Below, one piece after another: positions 17,143-26,084 of a stretch of 45,754 nt of DNA. Position numbers and translations under genes: made by a program. The first letter of the stretch is position 1; every line of letters starts with the position of its first letter. The notes beneath the pieces were generated by a model. That model was given only the letters and a program-made list of their open reading frames with translations, was not told the DNA's origin and ran no database searches. The DNA comes from Pirellulales bacterium (lineage in GTDB: Bacteria > Planctomycetota > Planctomycetia > Pirellulales > JADZDJ01): NCBI GenBank assembly GCA_035499655.1, contig DATJYL010000075.1:1-45754 (forward strand). Reading direction: 5' to 3'.

Positions 17143-19410
17143 CTACCGCGCGACCGACTCCACGTGCGCCAGCACCAGTCGAATCATATCGTACGGCACA
17201 CGGCCATCCAAGCGTTCAAAAATGGGACTCAATCGGCGTTCTTCCAGTTGAGCCGCAGCAGCGGTCACTTGGCGGTAAAGTTCGTGGCTGACCCAGCAAT
17301 CGATCCGCGGCGGTTTTTCTTCGGCGATGAACTCCGCCAGATAGCCGCAGGTCGTGCTGCGCGCCCGATTGATTTTGTGTTTCACATCGTCGATCGACCA
17401 ACGTTGACGGAACAACTCGAAGGCTTGTGATTTCGCCGCATTGGGAAGCTTGGGCTTGATATATGCCATCGGCGCTTCGCCGCCGCTGCCATCCCCCATG
17501 GAAATGGAAGTTGCAGCAGTTTGATCGGTCTCGACTTTATGTTCCGTGCAATACTGGCGAACCAGTTCGACCAAGGCGGCGCCAAAATCGGCCAGCCGTT
17601 TTTCGCCGATCCCACGAACTTCTTTCAGCGTTTCCAGTCGCGTAGGCCGAATTCGCGCCAGGCTGCGCAGCGAGGCATCGTCCAGCACCAAATAAGGCGG
17701 CACTTGGCGCTGCTGGGCTAACTCCAGCCGCCATGAGCGCAACTGTTCGAACAGGCCGCGGTCTACGCCATCCCAGGAATCGGCATCGACCTGGGCTTGC
17801 GTCGGGGCGGTCTGCTTGGGCCGCAGCAATTTCACTTCGCGCTGGCCATGCAACACTTGCCACGAAGCATCGTTGAGTTTGAGTAGCGGCCGTTCCCCCG
17901 GCGTGCGATCCAGTAAACATTGATCGATCAGTTGATAAACCATCGATTGCACCTGCTTCTTGGGTACGTCGCGCAACAGGCCATATGTACTGAGTTGCTC
18001 GTGCCGGCAGTTGCGGGTCATTTCTGTGTTCGCGCCGGTCAATACATCGACCACGTGCCCCACGCCAAATTTCTCTTCCACCCTGGCAACGCACGATAGA
18101 ATTTTTTGCGCCGCGACGGTGCCATCTTCCACGCCTTCCACATCGGCCAGGCATACATCGCAGGCGCCGCAGTTTTCCCGTTCGTAAGTTTGGCCGAAGT
18201 ATTCGACCAGTGCCCGATGGCGGCAGCGCGGCGAATTGCAGAGCCGTTGCATTTGCTTGAGCAATTGCAATTGGGCGTCGATCAACTGGCCCGGGTTCTC
18301 GGCGCCGGCGGCACTTTTGTGAATCAGGCCGTCCCACCGCATGGCATCGGCGAACGAATACAGCAGCACGCATTCGGCTTCCAGACCATCGCGCCCGCCC
18401 CGGCCTGTTTCTTGCTGATAATGCTCCACCGTTTTGGGCATGGCCGTGTGCAACACGCAGCGCACATTGCTGCGATCGATGCCCATGCCGAACGCCACCG
18501 TGGCCACCACTACATTTAATTGCTCCGCGGCAAAAGCATCTTGCACCTGATGCCGCACCTGCGGTTCCAAGCCGGCATGATACGCCGCCGCTTGTATGCC
18601 ATTGGCATTGAGCACGGCCGCCACGCGCTCAGCATCTTTTCGCGTGATGCAGTACACGATCACCGCTTCGTTGCGATGCCGCCGCACGATTTCGATGGTT
18701 TGCCCATACACGTCGACCTGCGGCAGCACACGGTAAACCAAATTCGGCCGATCGAACGAACCGACCAACACCGCCGGATCGCGCAAGTTCAATTGCCTGA
18801 CCACGTCGTCTCGCACCCTGTGTGTGGCCGTGGCAGTGAACGCATTAAAACTGGCCTGCGGAAATTGCTCGCGCAGCTTCGCCAGTTGGCGGTATTCCGG
18901 CCGAAAATCATGACCCCAATGGCTGATGCAATGGGCCTCGTCAATGGCGAACCGCCGCACCTTCAGCCGTTGGGCCATGTTCAAGAACGAAGCTGTGACA
19001 GCCCGCTCCGGCGCGACAAACAACAGCCGATATTCGCCGCGGATCAATCGCTGCTCGATGTTTTTCCGCTCCTCGCCTTCAATGCCGCTGTGCAGCGCCG
19101 CCGCCGGATAGCCGCATTCGCGCAAACCGTCGACCTGGTCTTTCATGAGCGAAATAAGCGGCGAAATCACCACGTCGGTCCCGCCGCTCACGGCCGGCGG
19201 CACTTGATAGCACAACGATTTGCCGCCGCCGGTGGGCAGCACCACCAGTGAATCTCGCCCAGTCAAAGCCGCTTCGATCGCCTCCGCCTGCAATGGCCGC
19301 AGTTGCTGAAAGCCCCAGAACCGGCGAATCGTGGCCAGCACCGCGGAATTGACCGTGCCGGAAGCATTCGTCGGATCCGTGGGTAAGGCTGAGACAGCTG
19401 CAGTGGACAT
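17143..19410 (-). CDS. recQ: ATP-dependent DNA helicase RecQ
   Basis: A 755-residue 3'-5' DNA helicase of the RecQ family. Domain order: an N-terminal Q-motif region (FGFQ-like FWGFQQLRPLQ at 31-41), Walker A TGGGKS (60-65), DEAH box (157-160), the second RecA fold with TVAFGMGIDRSNV and QQETGRGGRDG, and a zinc-binding RQC region with Cys residues in SPRCRHR and CGACDVC. An HRDC domain lies at about 560-640. A C-terminal helix-turn-helix extension (about 660-750; SIDDVKHKINRARSTTCGYL) of the HTH_40 kind is seen in RecQs of some lineages but not in E. coli. It converges with the PII gene (85 bp gap) and is divergent from the MFS gene. All helicase motifs are intact. Confidence 0.96.
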   Translation of the reverse strand: MSTAAVSALPTDPTNASGTVNSAVLATIRRFWGFQQLRPLQAEAIEAALTGRDSLVVLPTGGGKSLCYQVPPAVSGGTDVVISPLISLMKDQVDGLRECGYPAAALHSGIEGEERKNIEQRLIRGEYRLLFVAPERAVTASFLNMAQRLKVRRFAIDEAHCISHWGHDFRPEYRQLAKLREQFPQASFNAFTATATHRVRDDVVRQLNLRDPAVLVGSFDRPNLVYRVLPQVDVYGQTIEIVRRHRNEAVIVYCITRKDAERVAAVLNANGIQAAAYHAGLEPQVRHQVQDAFAAEQLNVVVATVAFGMGIDRSNVRCVLHTAMPKTVEHYQQETGRGGRDGLEAECVLLYSFADAMRWDGLIHKSAAGAENPGQLIDAQLQLLKQMQRLCNSPRCRHRALVEYFGQTYERENCGACDVCLADVEGVEDGTVAAQKILSCVARVEEKFGVGHVVDVLTGANTEMTRNCRHEQLSTYGLLRDVPKKQVQSMVYQLIDQCLLDRTPGERPLLKLNDASWQVLHGQREVKLLRPKQTAPTQAQVDADSWDGVDRGLFEQLRSWRLELAQQRQVPPYLVLDDASLRSLARIRPTRLETLKEVRGIGEKRLADFGAALVELVRQYCTEHKVETDQTAATSISMGDGSGGEAPMAYIKPKLPNAAKSQAFELFRQRWSIDDVKHKINRARSTTCGYLAEFIAEEKPPRIDCWVSHELYRQVTAAAAQLEERRLSPIFERLDGRVPYDMIRLVLAHVESVAR

Positions 19411-19630
19411 ATGAACCCTTTCTATGAAAAGCCGTTATACCACCCTTTCGGATGTTGTAAAGCTAGCGGAGGAGAAATCTGTCGCCCTATTGGCATTCTA
19501 TAAATGCGGCTGCATAAATCTCGCCATCTCGCTGGACGAGCGGCAGGCCGACATTTATCATTGAACCTCTCGTCGGGGGAAACCGCTCGCTGCCAGTCAG
19601 AACTGCTAGACCATAGCCCAGGATTGTTTC

Positions 19631-20977
19631 ATGGCCGAATTGAATTTGGAAACGCCGGACAAAATCGACCTGCATCCGGGCCCTTGGTATCGCGAGATGA
19701 ACGGGCACTGCTGGTTTGTGCTTGCCGTGGCGGCCATGGCCTGGCTGTTCGATTGTCTCGATCAGCATTTGTTCAATCAGGCGCGCAGCCCGGCCATGGA
19801 AGAATTGCTCACTGGGACCGGCAAAAGTCCCACAGCTTACGGTTATTTTGTGACGGGCATGTTCCTAGTTGGCTGGGGCACCGGTGGCATTTTCTTCGGC
19901 GCGGTGGGGGATAAAATCGGCCGCGCGAAAACCCTCGTCATCTGCATTTTGCTCTACTCAGTCTGCACTGGACTCATTTATTTTTCGCACGCCTTTTGGG
20001 ATTTTGCTGTTTTTCAGATGATGACGGGGTTGGGCATCGGCGGCGTGTTTGCCGTCGGCGTCGCCTTGGTGGCCGAAACGGTCCCTTCGTCCGCCCGTGC
20101 CGGCGCGCTCGGTTTGCTGCAAGCCCTTTCTACCGTCGGGAATGCTCTGGCCGGAGTCATTGGCTACGTAATTGGCAAATACTGGCGATGGATGTTTGTC
20201 GTGGGCTCGCTGCCAGCGCTAGGGGTTGTGTTTGTGATCTTGAAGCTCCGCGAACCGGAAGCCTGGCTCAAAGCCAAGGCCGAAGGCAAACTTGCCGTCG
20301 GCCTGCTGGGCTCGCTGGGAAAAATGTTTTCAGACCGCCGCTGGCGAAAAAACGCCATTGTCGGACTTGTGTTGGGTTGCTCCGGCATCGTCGGCTTCTG
20401 GGGGATTGGCGTTTTCAGCAATGACTTGGTTCACGGCGTACTGCAAGATCATCTCAAAGCCCAAGGCTTGGAAGGCGATGCCGTCAAAAGCCAGCTGAGC
20501 ACCTGGGTCTCTCTGAATACGTTGATGATGCAAGTTGGCGGCTTCACCGGCATGATGCTGTATGCACGTATGGCTCGTGTATTGGGCCGCCGGCCAACTT
20601 TTGTTGTTGCCTTTATCCTGGCATTTCTGGCAACGATTTGGGAGTTCCAGGGACTGACGTCGCACTATCAAGTCTTCTGGCTCACGCCGATCATGGGATT
20701 TTGCCAGCTTGGCATTTTCGCGCTGTATGCAATTTACTTTCCCGAATTATTTCCCACTAGCCTGCGGGCGACGGGCACTTCGTTCTGCTACAACTTCGGC
20801 CGATTCGTTACCGCCAGCGGCGCTCTCATTCAGGGTTATTACGCTCTCCATCAGGCATCGGGCCGATCGGTCGAGACGCTCCGCAGCATTGGCACTTGGA
20901 CAGCCTTAGTGTATCTGGTCGGCATTCTCGCCCTGCCTTTTGCCCCGGAAACCAAAGGCAAACCGCTGCCGGAATAA
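19631..20977 (+). CDS. MFS transporter (sugar/acid-type)
   Basis: A 448-residue major facilitator superfamily carrier with 12 predicted helices. An acidic residue in the first helix (WLFDCLDQHLF) and the motif A loop GAVGDKIGRAKTL after helix 2 are conserved, as is a second GRRPTF loop in the C-terminal half. The segment YFPELFPTSLRATGTSFCYN followed by a GR motif is typical of the sugar/aromatic-acid:H+ symporter branch. The C-terminus PETKGKPLPE also resembles sugar porters. The ATG at 19631 gives a normal length. It is divergent from recQ and 117 bp upstream of DedA. The substrate is not predictable from neighbours. Confidence 0.88.
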   Translation: MAELNLETPDKIDLHPGPWYREMNGHCWFVLAVAAMAWLFDCLDQHLFNQARSPAMEELLTGTGKSPTAYGYFVTGMFLVGWGTGGIFFGAVGDKIGRAKTLVICILLYSVCTGLIYFSHAFWDFAVFQMMTGLGIGGVFAVGVALVAETVPSSARAGALGLLQALSTVGNALAGVIGYVIGKYWRWMFVVGSLPALGVVFVILKLREPEAWLKAKAEGKLAVGLLGSLGKMFSDRRWRKNAIVGLVLGCSGIVGFWGIGVFSNDLVHGVLQDHLKAQGLEGDAVKSQLSTWVSLNTLMMQVGGFTGMMLYARMARVLGRRPTFVVAFILAFLATIWEFQGLTSHYQVFWLTPIMGFCQLGIFALYAIYFPELFPTSLRATGTSFCYNFGRFVTASGALIQGYYALHQASGRSVETLRSIGTWTALVYLVGILALPFAPETKGKPLPE

Positions 20978-21007
20978 TGGCGCGGGTATGGTATGGTTAT
21001 CTAGACA

Positions 21008-21056
21008 TAGCCGGAAGGCCACGCCTTCCGGTCCGGATGCTGTTAACATCCGGCTA
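21008..21056. repeat. Palindromic intergenic element (double hairpin)
   Basis: Between the MFS and DedA genes lies a compact nested palindrome. CCGGAAGGC (21011-21019) pairs with GCCTTCCGG (21023-21031), CCGGATG (21033-21039) pairs with CATCCGG (21047-21053), and the outer TAGCCGGA/TCCGGCTA ends are also complementary. It resembles a REP-type dispersed element, although only one copy is in this window. It may also act as a terminator for the MFS gene. Confidence 0.6.
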
Positions 21057-21094
21057 CTTCAAATTAGCCTTGGTGGGCGCCCGGAGAATTATCC

Positions 21095-21790
21095 TTGGCA
21101 TTTTTTCAGCGAATCGTTGAAAAAGTCAAATGGCTGATGAGCCTGGCGCAGCCGGATAATCTGCGCACGCTTGTCAACCTTGGCGGTCCGCCGTGGGTGA
21201 GTTATGCCATTCTCGGCGCTATTGTCTTTAGTGAAACCGGCCTATTAGTTGGCTTTTTCCTGCCGGGCGATTCGCTCTTGTTTGCCGCCGGGTTTTTGTC
21301 CAGCCAAGATGTGTTCAACATCGCGGTGCTCGATCTGGTTTTAATTCCGGCCGCCATTTGCGGCGACGCTTGCAATTATTTTCTCGGGCGGCAACTGGAA
21401 GCACACGTGTTCGAAAAAGGCCGCTTGCGGTTCGTCAAGCATTCGCACCTGATGTCGGCCAAGGCGTTTTACGAAAAGCACGGTGGCCGTGCGATTGTGT
21501 TGGCCAAGTTTGTGCCCATCGTCCGCACCTTCACTCCGTTTGTGGCCGGAATTGCCCGCATGACGTACCGCCGTTTCCTCATGTTCAACGTGCTTGGCGC
21601 CAGCAGTTGGATTCTGCTGATGACCTGGGCCGGCTACTGGCTGGGCCGCTTCGCCTGGATTAAAGACCATTTCGAACTGGTCGTGCTGGGCATCGTGATC
21701 TTAAGCGTCCTGCCGGCACTCATCGGCGCATGGCGTGCTTGGCGCGGCGAAGAACTGCTTCACGGCGATGAACGGCCGACGGCCGATTGA
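21095..21790 (+). CDS. DedA-family membrane protein
   Basis: A 231-residue inner-membrane protein of the DedA/VTT family, whose members translocate undecaprenyl phosphate or phosphatidyl lipids and support membrane homeostasis. Family motifs are present: FSETGLLVGFFLPGDSLLF in the first re-entrant region, GDACNYFLGR, and KFVPIVRTFTPFVAGIARM with the conserved Arg. A TTG start at 21095 is chosen because CGGAGAA lies about 7 bp upstream; an in-frame ATG at 21137 is a possible alternative that would shorten the protein by 14 residues. The gene lies alone between the palindromic element and the converging DUF502 gene. No partner is suggested by its context. Confidence 0.93.
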   Translation: MAFFQRIVEKVKWLMSLAQPDNLRTLVNLGGPPWVSYAILGAIVFSETGLLVGFFLPGDSLLFAAGFLSSQDVFNIAVLDLVLIPAAICGDACNYFLGRQLEAHVFEKGRLRFVKHSHLMSAKAFYEKHGGRAIVLAKFVPIVRTFTPFVAGIARMTYRRFLMFNVLGASSWILLMTWAGYWLGRFAWIKDHFELVVLGIVILSVLPALIGAWRAWRGEELLHGDERPTAD

Positions 21791-21792
21791 AT

Positions 21793-21890
21793 CTCGCCCC
21801 GCGTCCCTCGCCCCACATTCTCGCTCGGCTACCGCCTCGCGGCTAAACGCCCCTTACCCCTCGCCACTTACTTCTCGCCCTTCCCCTCGA
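21793..21890. repeat. Pyrimidine-rich heptamer tract reaching into a gene end
   Basis: Units such as ctcgccc, cgcgtcc, ctcgccc, cacattc and later ccctcgc, cacttac, ttctcgc, ccttccc follow one another with seven-base spacing. The tract overlaps the last codons of the DUF502 gene (stop at 21868-21870), so that its C-terminal GKGEK is encoded by repeat sequence. Confidence 0.55.
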
Positions 21891-22767
21891 TCCGCTCTTC
21901 TAGCTGCTCTGGCGGCAGCACCACCCCGCAACTGACGATGTATTCCACCGCTTGCTCCACGGTCATCTCCACGTCCAGTACGTCGCTTTTAGGCACCAGC
22001 ATCGTGTAACCGCTCACCGGCACGGGACTGGTCGGCAACAAAATAGTTACCATCGGCATGCCGGCCACCGTTTGCACGTCGTTCATTCCTTCGTTGGTGA
22101 CAAACGCTAGCGACCACACGTTGCGGCACGGATATTCCACCGCCACCACGCGGGTAAAATCCAACTCCCGATCGCTGAACACGTAATTTGTGACCTGTTT
22201 GGCGGAACTGTACACAGCCCGCACCAGCGGCAATCGGCCAATCCCCTGCTCAAACCAACCCCAAAACGCCCGGCCCAAACCGGCTGCAAACAAAATCCCC
22301 AGCACGTACATCAGCAGCACGAACACGACCAAAAACACCGGTCCCACAATCCACGGCCGCAGGTAGGTCACGTCCAGCCATCGCCGATATGCCTCTTGCC
22401 CGCTTTCCGGCGGCGCCTCCCCTGGGCTGCGCTTCATGACCGTGGAATAAACCGAAAGCGGTATAAATTGATCGCTTTCCAGCCGCTTGTATTCCTTGCC
22501 ATCTGAAACGACCACGCTAGGGTCGGACGTGGCTTGTGCATCGGAAAGTTGCGTGCGAATGTCGGCCCATTCACGGACCACCAAATCTCGAGTGGCATTC
22601 AGCACCGGCTCCAGAATGTAATAATCCACCGTTCGCACAATCCACAGCAAAATCACCAGAGTCAACAGCGGCGCTGCCACCACGCCCAGGCCACGCAATA
22701 CCGCCGTGCGAAACGGCCGCAAGCCAGACGATAATTGCGACGACAGGCCCGATGTTTCTGGAGCCAT
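21868..22767 (-). CDS. DUF502 family membrane protein
   Basis: A 299-residue protein of the DUF502 family (function unknown, found in many bacteria and plants). Two hydrophobic hairpin-forming segments are visible at about residues 27-48 and 137-168. They are followed by the conserved soluble part: FSDRELDFTRVVAVEYPCRN, WSLAFVTNEG, ILLPTSPVPVSGYTMLVPKS and a C-terminal segment DVEMTVEQAVEYIVSCGV. The region between the two helices (about 49-136) is longer than I expect for the family. It converges with dedA with a 77-bp gap filled by repeat sequence, and a small zinc-ribbon gene lies divergently on its other side. No direct evidence of function is visible. Confidence 0.9.
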   Translation of the reverse strand: MAPETSGLSSQLSSGLRPFRTAVLRGLGVVAAPLLTLVILLWIVRTVDYYILEPVLNATRDLVVREWADIRTQLSDAQATSDPSVVVSDGKEYKRLESDQFIPLSVYSTVMKRSPGEAPPESGQEAYRRWLDVTYLRPWIVGPVFLVVFVLLMYVLGILFAAGLGRAFWGWFEQGIGRLPLVRAVYSSAKQVTNYVFSDRELDFTRVVAVEYPCRNVWSLAFVTNEGMNDVQTVAGMPMVTILLPTSPVPVSGYTMLVPKSDVLDVEMTVEQAVEYIVSCGVVLPPEQLEERIEGKGEK

Positions 22768-22984
22768 GACTGGCTAGGGCATTCGAAAAGGAACGTACGG
22801 CAAACTGAACACGCTGAGCAGCATTTTATCGTTGCGGCCATCCATGGCTCGGCAATTCAACGTCGAGTCTAAGCGTTTTTTCCCGCCGTTACCAGTTGCA
22901 CGCGGCCCACCGCCTTGATTCGGCAGGCGGCAGCCGATAAATTGGTTGGTTCATGTTTTCGAAAGCGCGTAGGAGATTATCCGC

Positions 22985-23194
22985 ATGGTTCGCATCCGTC
23001 CCCGCACCAAACTCAAGCTGAAGCGCAAAGCCCGCCGCTGCCCGAAGTGCGGCGCAAAGCTCAATAATCAACAAATCCGCTGCAAGCGCTGCGCCGCCGA
23101 AGTCAGTCTGATGGGCGTGGCCCCTGGCACCCGCAAGGGCCGCTTCGTCAAAGCCTACCGCCGTCGCCGCAAACGAGCCTTGGACGGTGGCTAA
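22985..23194 (+). CDS. Small basic zinc-ribbon protein
   Basis: A 69-residue, strongly basic protein not recognised as any named family. It begins MVRIRPRTKLKLKRKARR, has one CPKCGAKL...CKRC zinc-ribbon knuckle pair (Cys at about 19, 22, 33, 36), and ends in a run of Arg/Lys (AYRRRRKRALDGG). A good ribosome site, AGGAG at about 22970-22974, precedes the ATG. Composition resembles small ribosomal or nucleic-acid-binding proteins, but it does not match L32, L33 or other zinc ribosomal proteins that I can recall. It stands alone between DUF502 (divergent) and the U32 gene (downstream, same strand, 131 bp). The coding call is good; the function is open. Confidence 0.72.
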   Translation: MVRIRPRTKLKLKRKARRCPKCGAKLNNQQIRCKRCAAEVSLMGVAPGTRKGRFVKAYRRRRKRALDGG

Positions 23195-23325
23195 ACAACT
23201 TCAACAACCAAGTCGCCTTCAATTCCGAGAATCGTAGGCGTTTTCTAAGTCGGTCGTCGCCGTGCAGAGTGCGCGATATATTGGGTGGATGCTGGCTGAT
23301 CCTTCCCCATGCCCGGTGTCCCATC

Positions 23326-25950
23326 GTGTCCAATTCTCATTCCGCCGATCACCCTGAACTGCTTGCTCCCGCCGGAGATTGGGAGTGTTTGCGCGCCGCC
23401 GTCGCCAACGGGGCCAATGCCGTCTATTTCGGCCTGTCGAATTTCAACGCACGGCATCGCGCCGAAAATTTCACACTCGAAGAACTGCCCAAAGTCATGG
23501 CATATCTCCACCGCCACAACGTGTGCGGATACGTCGCCTTCAACACCCTGATTTTTTCCAGCGAACTGCCTGAAGCCGTGCGGTTCATTGCAGCCATCGT
23601 GGCGGCCGGTGCCGACGCCGTCATCGTCCAAGACCTCGGCTTGGCACATTTAATACGCCAGGTCGCCCCGGGCTTGCCTATCCACGGCTCCACGCAAATG
23701 ACGCTGACAGAGCCGCGCGGCATCGAATTCGTCCGTCGCTTGGGCGTCGAGCGAGTGATTGTAGCCCGCGAGCTCTCGATCGACGATATCGGCCGCATCG
23801 CTCAGCAAACCCCTATGTCTCTGGAGGTCTTCGTTCACGGCGCCCTGTGCGTGGCCTACAGCGGGCAATGCCTGACCAGCGAAGCTCTCGGCGGCCGCAG
23901 CGCCAACCGTGGCCTATGCGCCCAGGCCTGCCGCTTGCCCTACGAGCTGTTTGTCGACGGCCAACCGCGCGATACTGTCGATCGGAATTACTTGCTTAGC
24001 CCGCAAGATTTGGCCGCCTACGATCTGATCGATCCGCTGGTCAAACTCGGCGTGCGCAGCTTCAAAATCGAAGGCCGCCTGAAAAGCGCCCAGTACGTCG
24101 CCATCACTTCGCAAACGTATCGATCCGCCATTGACGCCGCTCTGGCACAACAACCCTTCGCCCTAGACGTCCAGGAGCAGCGCGACCTGCAGCAAAGTTT
24201 CTCCCGCGGCTTCAGCCACGGTTTCCTGGGCGGCGTAAATCATCAAGTGTTAGTCCAAGGCCGCTTTCCCAAAAATCGGGGCGTGCGCTTGGGTATGGTG
24301 GTCGATAAAACGACCCGGGGCGTGATGGTGGAGTTGGAGGTTGCGCATGCCGGTCAACCGAGCGACATCGTTCAACCCGGCGACGGAATCGTGTTCGACG
24401 AAGGCCATCCCGAGCAGGACGAACAAGGGGGCCGCGTGGTGGCGGTGCGAAGGGTTGCGTCCAACGCTTCATTTAGCCGCGTTGCTTGCAACGCATTGGG
24501 TGGTGAACATCGCATCGAACTCATTCTGCACCACGGCAGCGTGAACCTGTCGGCCATCGCCATCGGCAGCCTGGTATGGAAAACCGACGATCCGCAACTG
24601 CGGCAGCGGATGGAGCAATCGTTTGCCCGCGACGTGGTGGTTCATCGCAAGCCGGTACAGTTCGTTTTGGCCGGCACACTGGGGGGCGCTTTGAACTTGG
24701 AAGTGTGCGATTCGACCGGCAACCGCGGCGGCGCAACCTGGCCCGGGCCATTGCAAATCGCTCAAAAACATCCGGTCACGCTGGAACTGCTGCAAAAACA
24801 ACTTGGCCGGCTGGGCGAAACGCCGTTCGAATTGGCCGGCGTGCAATGCGACCTGCCGCCAAATGCGATGGTTCCCAAAAGCGTGCTGAACGAATTGCGG
24901 CGCCAGTCCATCGCCGCTCTTGAGCAAATGCGAGATTCAAAACGCCAGCGGACGATCAATCAGCAAGCGCTGGACGAGTTGCGAAGCGAGGCTCGGAACT
25001 ACCGTGCTTCATCGCCCGACAGTAAATCGTCGCTGTACGTGCTGGTCCGCAATCTGGAGCAGCTTGAAGCCGTGCTGGCCTGGCGGCCGGAGTTGCCTCT
25101 TTCGACGCCGGCCATGGTGTACTGCGATTTTGAAGACCTGCGCCGCTATCACGAAGCCGTTGCCAAAGCCCGCGCGGCGGGGATGCCCATCGGACTGGCC
25201 TCGCTGCGGATCATCAAGCCCGGCGAAGAAGGCTTGCTGTGCATCATCGCCAAAGCCCAGCCCGATGCCGTCTTAGTGCGAAACCTCGCCGCGTTGATGC
25301 TGTTCTGCGAAAAGGCAACCTTGGCAAAATCAGAAACACTCCATATCCCTCACCCCTCACCCCTCACCACTCACTCCTCCACGCCGCAACTCATCGGCGA
25401 TTTTTCGCTCAACGTCGCCAACGAATTAACCGTCCATTTGCTAACGCATGAAGGACTCAGGCGCCTGGTGCCCAGTTACGATTTGAATTGGGAACAACTT
25501 GCCGCCATGCTCCGCCGGATTGATCCAGGGTTGTTTGAAGTCGTCGTCCACCAGCACATGCCGATGTTCCACATGGAGCATTGCGTGTTTGCTGCCATGC
25601 TGTCCAACGGCAAAGACGCCCGTGATTGTGGCCGACCCTGCGACCGGCATAAAGTGGAATTGCGCGATCGGACCGGCGCGGCCTTTCCCTTATTAGCCGA
25701 CACCGGCTGCCGCAACACGGTATTCAATTCCGTGGCTCAATCGGCTGCCGAGTATATCCCAGAAATGCTGGCCTTAGGCGTGCGTCACTTTCGCGTCGAG
25801 TTGCTGCGCGAATCAGCCACCCAAGTTGCACCACTCTTGGAACATTACACCCGCGTAATTGCCGGCTTGGAACCGCCTCGGCAAGCCTGGCGCAGCTTGC
25901 AAGTATTGAATCAACTGGGAGTTACGCGAGGGACGCTTCAATTGGCGTGA
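23326..25950 (+). CDS. Peptidase U32 family protein, RlhA/TrhP-like
   Basis: An 874-residue U32 protein. In this family most bacterial members are not peptidases but take part in RNA hydroxylation (RlhA on 23S rRNA, TrhP on tRNA). The N-terminal U32 barrel starts with PELLAPAGDWECLRAAV and carries the signature VHGALCVAYSGQC followed by further Cys residues in GLCAQACRLPYEL. A DUF3656-like beta domain follows (about 310-420), then a second U32-like half with Cys residues in MEHCVFAAML and CGRPCDRH (about 757-780) and CRNTVFN. A GTG at 23326 is chosen because homologues start just before PELLAPAGD; a GTG at 23269 is an alternative. A 21-bp heptamer repeat is embedded in frame at 25347-25367. 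Confidence 0.87.
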   Translation: MSNSHSADHPELLAPAGDWECLRAAVANGANAVYFGLSNFNARHRAENFTLEELPKVMAYLHRHNVCGYVAFNTLIFSSELPEAVRFIAAIVAAGADAVIVQDLGLAHLIRQVAPGLPIHGSTQMTLTEPRGIEFVRRLGVERVIVARELSIDDIGRIAQQTPMSLEVFVHGALCVAYSGQCLTSEALGGRSANRGLCAQACRLPYELFVDGQPRDTVDRNYLLSPQDLAAYDLIDPLVKLGVRSFKIEGRLKSAQYVAITSQTYRSAIDAALAQQPFALDVQEQRDLQQSFSRGFSHGFLGGVNHQVLVQGRFPKNRGVRLGMVVDKTTRGVMVELEVAHAGQPSDIVQPGDGIVFDEGHPEQDEQGGRVVAVRRVASNASFSRVACNALGGEHRIELILHHGSVNLSAIAIGSLVWKTDDPQLRQRMEQSFARDVVVHRKPVQFVLAGTLGGALNLEVCDSTGNRGGATWPGPLQIAQKHPVTLELLQKQLGRLGETPFELAGVQCDLPPNAMVPKSVLNELRRQSIAALEQMRDSKRQRTINQQALDELRSEARNYRASSPDSKSSLYVLVRNLEQLEAVLAWRPELPLSTPAMVYCDFEDLRRYHEAVAKARAAGMPIGLASLRIIKPGEEGLLCIIAKAQPDAVLVRNLAALMLFCEKATLAKSETLHIPHPSPLTTHSSTPQLIGDFSLNVANELTVHLLTHEGLRRLVPSYDLNWEQLAAMLRRIDPGLFEVVVHQHMPMFHMEHCVFAAMLSNGKDARDCGRPCDRHKVELRDRTGAAFPLLADTGCRNTVFNSVAQSAAEYIPEMLALGVRHFRVELLRESATQVAPLLEHYTRVIAGLEPPRQAWRSLQVLNQLGVTRGTLQLA
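25347..25367. repeat. Three perfect CCCTCAC heptamers inside the U32 gene
   Basis: CCCTCAC is repeated three times without interruption (21 bp, divisible by three), followed by degenerate units to about 25380. It encodes a Ser/Pro/Thr/His-rich linker between two domains of the U32 protein. Confidence 0.8.
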
Positions 25951-26084
25951 ACAAAAATAACTGCACCTTACATCAATCTGAATTACAATTAAACAAGCGG
26001 AGTTTTGCTGAGATAACATCGGAAATGATTGCCTTCCGATCGAACCCGCATCTGCACGGAAGCCTGCATTTTTCGGAGGTTTCC

